DNA of 64,000 bases from assembly GCA_015680685.1 (NCBI GenBank), contig MNCI01023346.1, positions 512,002 through 576,001 of the forward strand. The letters are read 5' to 3'. The position numbers and the translations under genes are program-made. Source of the stretch: Gnetum montanum. Taxonomy: Eukaryota > Streptophyta > Gnetopsida > Gnetales > Gnetaceae. The notes beneath the pieces were generated by a model. It was not told the DNA's origin, did not search any database, and saw only the letters and a list, made by a program, of their open reading frames with translations. This document shows positions 11,228 through 22,983 of this stretch, one piece after another (positions within the stretch are counted from its first letter, which is position 1; the number at the start of each line of letters is the position of its first letter).

Positions 11228-13700
11228 ATGCAGTGTATGGTGAGAACATCCATTGAAGAACTAACAAGATATATGTTGAAGAAAATTGGAGTCACCAACC
11301 TCATGTAAGGGTTTTGTATGTTCATGATCATCCTAATGATACTCAAAGACTACATTCACCTAAGGCAAACAACCCTAGAGGAGATGAAGTAAGTCCTGGA
11401 CTAGGGAAGGCCTCAAGGCCTAAGACCTCCTTAGAACCTAGATAAGATAAATCAAGGGACCATGGGGAACACCATAGGAGCCATGGTGATCCTTCCAGTT
11501 TCCCATCTTCCTCTCCCCCTTCCATGTCTAGTTCTGATGAAGATGAATGTAGGTATAGAGATAAAGCTCCACTAAAGGGTCGGAATAAAAATAGAAATCG
11601 AACCCATGGAAGAAATCAAAGACATCAACATGAACATAGACAAACTTGTCATAGTCAAACAAATAGAAATAGAAATTTTCATCACAAGATGTCTAATGAC
11701 GATGAACCTTTGTTGGCCACTAAAAGCCTAATGCAGATCACAAAGGTAGTTAAGATATCTCCCAGGCATTGCAAAGAGAGTTGCCTACCCAAGCTTGACA
11801 TGAATAATGTCCCTAAATTTGTAAGAGGCTATGATTTTGATCCATAACATCATTTACAAGCCTTTCATGATGTCTATGTCTCATACAACATTGAAAATGG
11901 GTGGCAAAAGCTTAAGCTCTTTCCTAGGATACTAATCTATAGAGCCAAAGTGTGGTATAGATCATTGAAACCAAACTCAATCTGACAGTGGTCCACAATG
12001 CTGGAACTCTTCAACAAAAAATACCAAACCTATGCGAGGGTGTCCAACTTGAGGAGATAGATCTAAGGATGGAAGAAAGAATAACATGAACCCTTGTACA
12101 TGCCTTTAGATAGATATTATTCTCTACTAAATAGATGTCTAGGCCATGATTTCTCTAAGGAAAGGTAACTTTTCCACATCATAGATGGATTTCATAATGA
12201 AATAAGGGAGACCCTTGGGATGTATGCTCCAGGTCAATTATATGAGCTACAAACCCATCAAATCAGAGAGCTAATCAAGTATGTGGTGAAAGAAGAAGGA
12301 GAGATATGCAAATGGGAGAATGTTGAGAAATATCACTGGGACCCAACTCTTCAAATGAAGGAGGTCCATATCTATGGTAAGGAGAAAGAGGCCACTCTTG
12401 ATAAGGTGATTTCACAATGAACCTTGTCTATTGATGAACTTGAAGTAAAATTTAATAGGATGTCAGAGTGGATATATGAAAAAGTTATAACTCTCGTAGA
12501 AACTGTAGAGGAGAAGGTAACACAAAATGAACTAAGCGATCACAATAAATGAAGGAAGTAGTACCAAGAAACAGGTATGAACACTTATTAGTAAACAAGG
12601 AACATGGCTTAAGAAAAAGATGTTATAGGCTCAACCATATGAAGATGATGGATGTGACCTATGCATATATGATCATCTAAAAGGCTATTGTCCAATCATG
12701 TCACATCTACATGAGTATTTGGATTCTACATTAAATCCCAAATTTGTATAGAAGTACATGCCCATGAGATTTCCTTTCCCACATGGTAATTCTAGACAGT
12801 CCCACAACCAATCGTACTATACTAGGGGAACTTATTACCAGCCTCAACACTATTATCAACAGTAGTGGCAAAACCCACAATTGTGGGGGATCCCATCACC
12901 AACCTAGCCCTACCCTTACTACCAATCAAAACCATATGAATATTTTGTTCAACACCCTATTTCTCCAACTAATTCTACATCCTCTACTTCAAATCACCAC
13001 TATCACTCTCCCGAGTACCATCAACCCATGACATCTTTTGAATGATCACCACCCCGTGCCTCTTACCATCCATCCTATCCTCAATATTCTCCTACTCCAC
13101 CTCATTAAGTTCCACTTCCAACAATAGAAGAAGGTTCAACACTGAAACCACACTAAACGAATGCCACTTATGCTACAAATATGCATAGACATGCTGATAC
13201 TGGTAGGTCCCCACTGCAAACTTGGAAATGTCCTTTCCTTAGGATAGGCCCTAGGCAAAAGTGCAACACTCATGGACCTACCACATCATCTGAACAAGCA
13301 CAATGCCAATCTATTTCAATGCCTTCCTTTTCACAATCAACATCCTCTGATCCTACACAAGGACCACCATCCATTATTACTTCAACACCCAACTAAAGCA
13401 ATGAATCTAGCAGTGTGGGGAGACAAACGAATCCATGCATACCATGTCATGATCAAGGATGCAATCATGGGCCAGACATCTGCAACGTTAACACAACTCA
13501 TACCCTAACCCACCATACATTTAACAACCAAATGTATGAACAACAACTTGTCTACATAGCTGCCACTAAACCAAGAGATACCTAATGGCTCGAAAATGAA
13601 AGATTAACAATGTTTTATACATGCATGGAGCCTGGTCATGCATTTATTAATTCTTACCATTATCAAATGCTTAGTCATGGGGAAAATCCCCCATTCTAAC
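11228..13700 (+). pseudogene. gag remnant, element B
   Basis: Order and motifs follow element A's gag. An Asp/Arg/His-rich stretch (about 11,480-11,700) precedes the capsid-like core (LDMNNVPKFVRGYDFDP; YRSLKPNSI; STMLELFNKKYQ) at about 11,790-12,420. A Cys/His motif (CDLCIYDHLKGYCP) is at about 12,650, and a Pro/Tyr/His-rich tail is at about 12,780-13,400. The tail resembles that of element G's gag (HPSYHP..., QHPVSPT). Several stops and at least two frameshifts are present. After a final conserved segment (MEPGHAFINSYHYQ, near 13,625) the sequence passes straight into the spacer. No protease, RT or integrase follows. The start codon is uncertain. Confidence 0.75.
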
Positions 13701-15020
13701 CTTCAGAACTAATAGGTGTTTTTCATCTTTTTGTTTCACTTTTTATCATTTTCTTATTTCTTGATATAATTTTTCCTATCCTTTTCAACTTTTTCTATTT
13801 TTTGTTTTTATTTCCTTTATTAAGTAATCTCACTTATGAATAAAATGATCATGTAGCCCATTGAGGTGAATTTTTCTCTATGTTGTCATGTCATAAGGGA
13901 CTTATTATTCGGACAGTCAGGCCACATCATCCATCCACCCATTCCATTAATACAAGGTTCTTACTCTAGCCGTAATGATATTCTTTTTCATCATAAAAAC
14001 TAAAAATAAATTCATAATCATTATGCCTAGATAAAAAAGTGGAGAACCAAGGGGCAATGTGAAGGGTGTGACATCAAGGGGATTTGTAGATTCTCTTTGA
14101 CTGCTTCTGTATGTTATATCATGTTGTTACGGTTGTAATTATATCCTTGTAGATCTAACGAACATTGGGAATAAGAGTAACATAAAGGACACTGAATAAA
14201 TTTTTGTGAGTCCCACTGGAAAGACATGTACCCATGCCTGAAGGTCAACAGCTTCTTAGAATACTTTCAAAACAAAAATGCCATAAATAAGCTCCTCCCT
14301 TGGACAAAACACTAAGTGATGTTACTCCTTGCAACTATTGTAGTCTTATGGTTGTCAACCAAAGTGATGAAATGATGCAACGTTGTTGAAATGTGGTTTG
14401 GACTTGGTTTGAATCTTGGAAAGAAGGGCTCATGATTACTTAACGATTAATAACACACAAAGATTCATTATGCCTCTAGTGAGATTCCTCACCTTCCACT
14501 TCCTACAATCCTTTCTACAGTCCATCTTATCTTGCTATTCTTCTAATTCTAACTTATGGGTTTATGTAACATAGAGTTATTTTCTCAAATTGGTGGTTTT
14601 AACATGTGTGTTTTGTTCACATGTATGTGTTGCATTCAACCCCTTTAGTGCCTATAGATATTTTTAGGTGTGGTACACAAGGGCATTATGGGCTAGACCT
14701 TGCTTTGGGGAGGATCCACTTGTGTAACTTTTGTAACTTGCACTTGTTTGACACAACCACATCATTCTTAACCTTCCAAGCGCATACTTGTTACATTTCA
14801 TACTTTCCATTATCATGTAATTGATCTATTCCACAACATTGGCATAATACCCCTTTTCTTACATGTTCCAAAGCTTTTAACATTGACAACTCCATCTTTT
14901 AACACTTTTAGTACCCAAAATTGATTTCCTACTTACCCCAGAACTATGGACCTAACTTGAAACCTTCCAACTAATCATAGAGCTTCATTTTCCATGTTGA
15001 TTACCCTCATTAGATGCATA
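13701..15020 (+). other. Spacer between gag and ORFX, element B
   Basis: Non-coding, about 1.3 kb. It is homologous to the post-pol spacers of A and C and the post-gag spacer of F, as if pol were missing cleanly between gag and spacer. The conserved TGCTTTGGGGAGGATCCACT block is at 14,701-14,720, and 'ggaaagacatgtacccatg' is at about 14,219. No reading frame of note. Confidence 0.75.
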
Positions 15021-15024
15021 TTTG

Positions 15025-15125
15025 AGCACCCTAATATCGACTTCCCGATATTGGGTCAAACTTGACATCAGATACCTGATATCAATTTCTCAATATCGAG
15101 TCTATACAAACTATATATATGACCC
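15025..15125 (+). promoter_or_regulatory. Internal U3-like module, element B
   Basis: The stretch repeats motifs of the element's own LTR U3: GATATTGGGT, TACCTGATATC and CTCAATATCGAG. They are followed after about 10 bp by a TATA-like CTATACAAACTATATATA (15,102-15,119). In the LTR the corresponding motifs (446-530) precede the TATA box at a similar distance. It sits about 570 bp before the ORFX ATG, so it is a candidate promoter for ORFX. That function is inferred from resemblance and position. Confidence 0.55.
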
Positions 15126-15301
15126 CCGCAATGCACCAAAATCCATTCTCATCATTTGTAGCTAGGGGAGTTTTTTCAAATTTTCTTTCGCAACTAATAG
15201 CTTTGCACAATCAATATCCACTTGCAATATTTTTCTTAATACTGCTCTAATTTTCATATCGTTTGAACCTGTTTAAACCCAGAGTGTTCAATTTAGTCAT
15301 T

Positions 15302-15325
15302 GGGGGGGGGGGGGGGGGGGGGGGG
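15302..15325 (+). repeat. 24-base poly-G run
   Basis: An uninterrupted run of 24 G. It occupies the place of the internal polypurine-like site (AGTCGTGGGGGAGA in element F, 56,144-56,157), following AGTCATT here. It is probably an expansion of the original G5 tract, and its length may be a sequencing uncertainty. Confidence 0.8.
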
Positions 15326-15696
15326 AGGTGCATGCATGGAAACCTTGCATCAATTTTTCAAAATTTGCTATCACCTAGAAGGTATTACAAGGGTAAGAAT
15401 GCTTAAAAACTTAAGTATTTTAATAAAAAATCAATTGTAATAATGCCAGAAACTTTAAATTTTTTCATCCAAGGAACCATAACCATCATAATAAGCCATA
15501 CATAAGGAAAAAGGAACCAACTGCAAAAGGTCATAAAAGAAGATAAATGCTTTTTGGGCATTTTTTAAAAAAATTTCTAACTTTGCAACCATATGAACTA
15601 TAATAACTTAATGGAACTAAGCTGAGGAGTAAGATATAAACTTGTTAATGATAAATAACAACACCTTAGTAACATCTGACCCTTGATTGATTGCAA

Positions 15697-16436
15697 ATGG
15701 CCCCAAAAAGAGGAGAGCAAGAGGGACCTTCGTAAGAAGTAGCTAAATGCCTAAGAGGTGGCAAAGGCCAACAAGGTAAGTAAGTCAAGCACAAGGAACA
15801 GGAGGCCCAATCATTCAACATCCATCAAGAGGCTACCGTTACAAGGTAGTCGGTCCAAGGAGAGGCCATAGAGCCACAAGCTCTTGTGCAAGGATAATGC
15901 CTCACATTATCCCCAAAATGCCTTGAAGCTATTCAAGAGAAATTCGTGTTGACCATGGTCATTGTGAAAATGAACTTTAGCCTGTTCATGGCATTCTCTT
16001 CTGAAGAAGTTCAGACACAACTCCAGGCATCACTATTATAACACATTCTATCGAATAGTGGTGCATGGTACCTTGGTAAGCCCTACTAATTCTTACACAA
16101 TAAAGAAGAAAGCACCATGGTTAGCATTAGTAGAGTCATTGTTTCCTTCTCAATTAAAGTAATTGTAAAGGCTCTAAATCTACCTAATGTGGGGGCCAAG
16201 TTAGCACATCTGCCCATGAGGTCTAATCCTGAGGCTAGAAAGTTATGGGTAAAGTAGGCATACAACAAGGATGATAAGACATATAATGAATTGACTCTAG
16301 AAGAGAGGACCTATTTCAAGATAAGCACATATCACCTCTTTCCTACAAAAGGGATCAATAGAATCTCAACATACGTGGCTAGGGAAAGTGCCATACTAAT
16401 GGGCAAATACATGGTCAACCATCCTCAATTATATTG
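15697..16436 (+). pseudogene. ORFX 5' part, element B (split by element C)
   Basis: The ATG at 15,697 (MAPKRGEQEGP) matches the ORFX start of F and G. The three bases before it are CAA, where F and G have the splice acceptor CAG. The frame contains stops. Homology to F runs through the 'VNICGVTVDF...EVLNLPN' domain (here NLPNVGAKLAHL near 16,180) and FKISTYHLFPTKGINRIST at about 16,318. It breaks at 16,436 where element C is inserted; the continuation starts at 26,486. Function is unknown; see element F for the domain layout. Confidence 0.75.
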
Positions 16437-17271
16437 TGATGAGCAACGAGGTACCCCCTATGCCCAACCATACGAATCACTAAGGAATTATGTATGATCC
16501 AGTCAAATTCCATGAACCTATAGTTATCTTGTACACAAATTTCTCTAGGAAGTGAAATAGCGTTGAGAACATTCGTTGTCTTCCCAACTACACTTGTGAG
16601 GCTCAAGGGTATGGTTTAAGTGTAACTGAGGCGCATGAATTTTTGTCATTTTATATTTTATGGAGGCAATCACCTACAACAAGAATAAAAAGTCGAGTAG
16701 ATTAAAAGATAAATTGTCTATTGGCTAGGTAGTTTAATACAAGTAACCACCCCACTTTCCTGAACACATATAGCACTACTAAGCTACCAAACATTAAGCA
16801 TTGCTGGGTTACCAAGTACTATATGAATGCTCAAAGTGGTCATGCTCATGTTCATTAATCAATTGGAAATAAATTGCTTAATTCAAATACATTAAAGTAA
16901 AGAAAAATAAAGCAAAGTGCAATAAATAAAATATTAAGCTATTCTCAGTGTTGCAAGAGTTTTCAAAAAAATTCGTTTTATTTCCATCACACTGCTACAC
17001 TCAAGTACATCAGTGCTCAAACAAAGAACTATACACACTTTAGACTCCTTTTGCAGGAACTCAGAAAATATTCTAACTCTAAGAAAAAGCAATGGTAAGA
17101 GCTTTGCTACCTTGCTTGAAAATTGAAAACTAAACTATTACCAAAACTAAAACCCAAGCGCAGTATTTATAGACTTTGGGCATATGTCCCAACGTCAGAC
17201 AGCTGACATCGAATCCAGGCCCTGATGTCACGTATGCGACATCGTAGTAGACAACAAACAATGATTCATCA
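16437..17271 (-). repeat. Element C 3' LTR
   Basis: Pairs with 25,661-26,480. On the plus strand it starts TGATGAGCAACG and ends ATTCATCA. The U3 (right end here) carries inverted GATGTC/GACATC half-sites at 17,224-17,243 and a TATA box (TATTTATAGACTTT on the plus strand, about 17,164). The array differs from the GATATC and TTACTCTA motifs of the other elements. Confidence 0.9.
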
Positions 17272-17288
17272 TACCCCCACAATTGAAT
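17272..17288 (-). promoter_or_regulatory. 3' polypurine tract, element C
   Basis: TACCCCCACAATTGAAT on the plus strand is the reverse complement of a tract ending GTGGGGGTA. It abuts the 3' LTR and is preceded by the same conserved 'ctcgaggacaagtttt' context as in A, B and F. Confidence 0.8.
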
Positions 17289-19300
17289 AAAAACTTGTCC
17301 TCGAGTGAAGAAGAGGAGAAAAAAGTTCTATACAACATAATATATTGGGCAGGTATGGGATTATTGATTGAAATTACAAATTGACTCAAATGAAATAGAC
17401 ATACAAACTCTAAGTACCCAAGTGTATGGAATTACAATTTTTACAAGATTGGGTGTTCATGATAAGAGAGGTGAACACCCTAAATAACACTAACATCCAA
17501 TACCTCTTTAGCAGCAAAAGAATGAGTGAGAGAGAGAGAGAGAGAAGAGATCCAACAATCACAAACGGTCCTCATTGTGTGGTTTGGCTGCATCATCCTT
17601 GCTGAGGATAGTCCCACTTCCAGTCCATGATTTCCACTACAATCACAACAAAATCATGAATTAGTATGCAAAGTGTAACACATAGTGGTTAAATGCCTTG
17701 TCTTGTCAGTGGTTACACTTAGCTAGGTTGTGATTGTGGTTGATTGGTTCCTTGAATAGTGTTAGCAGGAAGGCTGAAAAATAGGGTTAATTAAATTAAG
17801 TGGTCCATTAAATTTGAAAAAGTTCAATACAAGTAAATATTTGAAGAGGGTATAAGAATTCACAATAATGAAAATAAGAATTCACTGAAATTGTTATGAA
17901 GATTTGTACAATTACATGTCCTTGATGGGATAAACAAAAAGAATTTTATTGTAAAAATGTCTAAAGATAAAGAACTTAACTAATCCAACCAAAAGATATG
18001 CAAGTGGGTCCTTCCCAAAGTAGGCACAAGCCTCCTATTCCCTTGATTAATGGTTACAAAAGGGTAAGTACAAAAACCCAAAAGAAACTAACTAAGAATT
18101 TTGACACATCAAACTAGAACATCGAACCAAAACATGAAATTGATAGTGAGATGAGACATGGAAAGCATAGATGGATGAGAGAGAGTGGAATGGAGTTCCT
18201 AATTAAGGTCACATGAAATCCCTTCTGGATTTTATGGTTAAATGACTTGATAGAATCCATCCTTAGTCCAAACCAAAACCAATCACATTCAGTGACTTCA
18301 CATCGACATTCCAAGACTAATCCATCCCCTAAGACACATGAGTGCTCCCATAGAACAACCACCGTTCTAAATTCAAGAAGAAGTAGGAAGTGAGAAAGGG
18401 ATTTAGTTAGAGGAGACGAGTCCCATAACTAGTACTTGTAGCCCGTTTCATTCTGTCTAAGGGGTATGCTTTAAATTTCCATTATTAGTTTTTTTTTTTT
18501 TTTGAAATGGGAACCACACCATGCAAAGACACATGCATTTATTTTGTCCAATGCATGTGTATTGAATCCTCATCTTTTTCTTTTTCTTTTTCTTTTGGAT
18601 GAGAACCACACCATGCAAGGACATATGCTTTTATTTCGTCCAAGAGGTGTGCTTTGAATTCTCATCATTTTTTTCTGACAAGAACCACACCATGCAAGGA
18701 CTTATTCAACTTCCTTTTATTGGATGATACGAAATGATAAGAAATTCATGAAAACACACATGCACCTAGGAAAATAAAAAAGCACAAAGAATACCAAATC
18801 CCTTTGAAGCCACACCTTGTTCAAACCTATGAATCATTCCCAATTTTGGAAACTACCAAAGTCATAAATTTATTAAAGTTTTATTAATGAAAAAGGGACT
18901 GCAAGTTTCCAAAACAAGGAAAACCATAGAGTTTGTGGAAGGGTGGATGTTGTGGACTCACTATTTGTTACATGAAAAGAAACCATGTCCTAATTATCTG
19001 TAATGAAATTCAAAGCTATAAACTAGACACCAACAATCAAATGACAAAAATAATACATACCACCATCAAGTAATGCATTACCAATGTACCTAGCACTTAT
19101 TAACAAAAAGTTAGAAAATCATACGAAATAAAAGAAAATATAATAGAAAGTGTAAAATATTCAAGCAATAACAAATGTACTAATGATGGTATAAAAAAAT
19201 TAGAAAAGATTAATAACATAAAAAAAAGGATGTAAAATAAAGAATTTGTAAAACCAAAGTTGTAAAACAAAAAAAGTTTGAAAAACTAAGGAGCTGCTTA
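17289..19300 (-). other. Post-pol spacer, element C
   Basis: About 2 kb, homologous to the spacers of A, B and F when read on the minus strand. The conserved block is at 18,003-18,022 (AGTGGGTCCTTCCCAAAGTA on the plus strand). It also contains a GA microsatellite (about 17,526-17,552) and short poly-T tracts near 18,490 and 18,580. No gene is seen. The internal polypurine-like site at 19,321-19,335 lies just upstream in element orientation. Confidence 0.7.
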
Positions 19301-19302
19301 AA

Positions 19303-22300
19303 TGATTAGCATGGTTGGCCATCTCCCCCATGACTAAGTTGAATGGAGGAGGAGATCCAAAATATGGAGCGTGGTTGTCCATCTGATGGGGTGCTTATTG
19401 TGTTAGCTGGCATATGCTCATCGAAAGGTTTAATTTGTTGGATGTTGACTAGTTGTTTCTTGTTTGGGCTCTCAGGTTTATAAATCATCATGGCCCTAGA
19501 AGGAAAAGTCTCAGTAATAATATAAAGTCCTTCCCACAATGTTTGAAACTTAGTTGGTTGAGGTACGTGTGTGGGGTTCCAGTAAAAAACCTTGTCTCCT
19601 GATTGAAATTTGACTTTTCTAATTTTTAGGTTATGACACTTTTTGTTATAGGCTTTGTGCGACTCATTAGATGATAGGGCCATTAATTAATTTTCATCTA
19701 GCAGGTTGAGATTCATTAGTCTTTCTTTTTGGGCTAGAATTAAGTCAAGGTCAAGGTCATAAGTTTTTGAAAGTGTATAGAGTTCAGATTGAATAGGAAG
19801 TGTTAGTAGTTTGCCATAAACAAGCTCATAAGGAGAGTAGCCTATAGGAAGTTTCCAAGTTGAGCAGTAGGCCCAAAGAGCATCATTCAGTTTTATTCTT
19901 TAGTCCTTCCTATACTTAACAATTCTTATTAGTATCGTTGTGATTTCCCTATTGATAACCTCAGCTTGACCATTAGCTTGGGGATGGTAAGGTGTTGTGA
20001 GTTTATGTTCAACCCTTAAGTATTGCATGAGCTTCCAAAACGTAGTGCCTATAAAATGAGTTTCATTGTTAGAAATTAATGCACGTGGCATACGAAACCT
20101 ATTTACAATGTTTTGTTATAAAAACCAAGCAACAATAGAAGATGTACAATCAATGATGGCTACTTCTTTTGCCCATTTTGTACAATAAGCAACAATGATT
20201 ATGATGTACACCTTTCCATTTGACATAGGTGTGATGGGATCCATGAAATCAATGCCCCATATGTTGAATGGTTCTAGTGGTTAAATCCATTGTTGAGGTT
20301 TGTCCATTTGAGCAATCATTCCACCATCTCGTTGGCATTGTTCACAAGAGCAGATGTAATGATAAGCATCCCTGAAGAGTGTTGGCTAGTAGTATCCTAT
20401 CATCAAGATTTTAATGGCTGTGCATCTCCCAACATAGTGTCCTCCACAAGGACCTTCATGAGCATCTTGGAGAACACATAGTTGATCCTCATTAGAAACA
20501 CACCAACGAACCAATCCATTAGTGCACATCTTATAGAGGTATCCATTGATCTCCATGAAGTGCTTTACCTGGTAAAGAAACTGCTATTTCTTTCGGTGGT
20601 CCAACCCTTATGGCATCTCCTAAGTGAGAAGATAGGTGAGAATGTCATCATACCATTTTGGCTCATCAATCACTTTTTTAGTTATAGCCCCAACAAAGAG
20701 GAGTTCATCAAGAAATGTGTCAGATAATGGACTTTCTTCTTCTTTGTCATCCCATCACAACTAAGACAAGTGATCAGCGACCACATTCTTAGTGTCCTTT
20801 CGATTTACCATCGTGAGATTGAATTCCTGCAAGATCACCAGCCACCATATGACACTAGGGCTCACCATTGGCTTGTTCATTAGGAAGCGAATGGCACTAT
20901 GGTCTATGTGAATAAACACCTTGTATCCAATCACATAATGCCTGAAATTTTCTAAAGCAAACACCACCGCCATCAATTCTTTCTCTGTGGCGGTGTAGTT
21001 CAATTGTGCTCCCATAATGCTTCAGCTAGCGTAGTGGATGTAGTATGGTCTTTTCTTGTTATCTAACTACGTTAGCACAACTCCCAAGGCATAATTTGAT
21101 GCATCTATTATAATATGAAATGGTTTGGACCAATCGGGTGCTTGTAGGATTGGAGTTTATACAAGCCTCTCTTTCAATTGCTAGAATGCTTTCTCACATT
21201 TTGTGGTCTAGACAAAGGGAGCATCTTTCTTTGTTAGCTTCACCAACGATTTTGCGATCTTAGAGAAATTCTCTATCAACCACCAGTAGTAGCCAATATG
21301 TCCAAGGAATGACTGAACATCTTTAACTATTTCTAGCTAGTTGGTTATTCCTTGGATGATCCTTATTTTCTTAAGGTCTACCTCAATTCTTGCTTGTGAG
21401 ATTTTGTGCCCCAGTACAATGCCCTCCTGGACCATGAGTTGACTTTTTTACCAATTAATCCACAAGTTGGTTTCAACACACCATTTCAGCACTTACTCAA
21501 GGTAGTCCAAGGTTTTCTCAAATGTAGCTCCATAGGTGGAGAAGTCATCCATGAAGACTTCCATACCACTAACAATTTGCTGTTGAAAAATGCTTAGAAC
21601 CAAGCGTTGGAATGTGGTAGGAGCATTGCATAAACGAAATGATATCTTCCAATATGCAAAAGTCCCCCAGGGACTCGTGGATGTTGTCTTTGTTTGGTTT
21701 TCTAGCACAATTTGGACTTGGTTATAGCCACTATAACCATCTAGAAAACTATAGTAGCAATGCCAAGATATTGTGTCGAGCACCTAGTCAACAAATGGCA
21801 ACAAAAAGTGACCCTTGAATGTTGCCATATTTAGTAACCTAAAATCAATGCAAACACGTCACTTGCCACCTTTCTTTAGCATAATTACAAGTGGGCTAAT
21901 CCACTCGCTATCCGCAATGGGATAGATGAACCCTACCTTGAGGAGTTGCTTGATTTCCTCTTTGATGATTTGCTTCAATTTAGGGTTCAAGCACCTCTAT
22001 GGCTATCATTTTGGCTTCATGGCTGGGTTGGTGTAGATGCAATGCTGGCATATCCTAGGATCAATCCTTGTGAGTTTAGGATATGACCAAGCAAAAGCTG
22101 CTAACCATATTTCAACTACTTTTAATAGCATCTTCTTCTGTTCTGAAGCAAGTTTTTCATTAATTATAACTAGCTTCCCACTTTTCAAAAATACATATTC
22201 CATTCTAGTTGGTAATGTTTTTAGTTCAAGGGGCTCTTGCTTAAATTTGTCAAGAATTTCTAACTCTCCCCATTGGGTATCATCAATTGTATCATTAGAG

Positions 22301-22983
22301 AGTTGGTGATGAACTTGCTCAAGTTCATCCATGATCATGACATACTCACACGTTAAGCTCTCAGCTGGTTCCATGCAAAGTGTGCTACTTTCTAAATCAA
22401 TGGTCAACCACTGGGTGTCCTCCTATTTTGTGGTTGCTATGTACAGAGACCTTTGAATTTCTACTTATGGTGCACACTGCTTGCATGCAGAGATAGATGC
22501 TTGCTTTATGGTCCAAAGTTTCTGCACACAATTGCACCCTGTATTGTTGTATGCAATGCATGGAACTCTCTTCTTCTCGATCTTTCCAAATGCATTTTCT
22601 TTAGATATCTTCAGCAAAAGATCTCTGATGCCCATTCTTGCATCGACAGTGCTTAGCCATGCCCTTCCCATAATGATTGGGAAGTCTCCTTTGCAGTTTT
22701 CTACTTTGATTACTAAAAAATCAGTAGGATAAGATGACCTATAGAAAGTGGTCACAATGTCTTCTACCAGTTCCAATGGAATAGTGATGGACTGGTCTAC
22801 CAGTTTTAATCTTATGTTGCTCTTCTTCAGAAGAGGTAGGTTCCAAGCAATGTACATCTTATGAGAAATCAAATTAACACCAGAACCTGAATTGAGAAGA
22901 GCCTTGCACAGTTCATTCCCAGTAATCTGCAAGTAAATTAGACTTCCAAGATCAGCTAATTTCCTAGAAAGGTTTCTTAGCAC
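19303..22983 (-). pseudogene. pol remnant (PR-RT-RNaseH-IN), element C
   Basis: Reading leftwards, the protease (22,983-22,465) is longer than in element A and includes FPIIMGRAWLSTVDARMG. Its active site reads LLNSGSGVNLIS, with the catalytic Asp replaced by Asn. A linker (22,407-22,006) with CEYVMIMDELEQVHHQL follows. Reverse transcriptase (about 22,000-21,300) has FLDGYSGYNQVQI and an intact FMDDF box. RNase H ends at 20,761 with KNVVADHLS. Integrase (about 20,500-19,690) has SNNETHF, where the second catalytic Asp is Asn, and QAEVINREI. The C-terminal tail ends at about 19,303. Frame breaks and stops throughout make it non-functional. Confidence 0.9.

Noticed and set aside
17526-17552. 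GA microsatellite as a polypurine tract
   Set aside because: It lies inside the spacer of element C, far from the LTR, and is a simple repeat. The true tract adjoins the LTR at 17,272.
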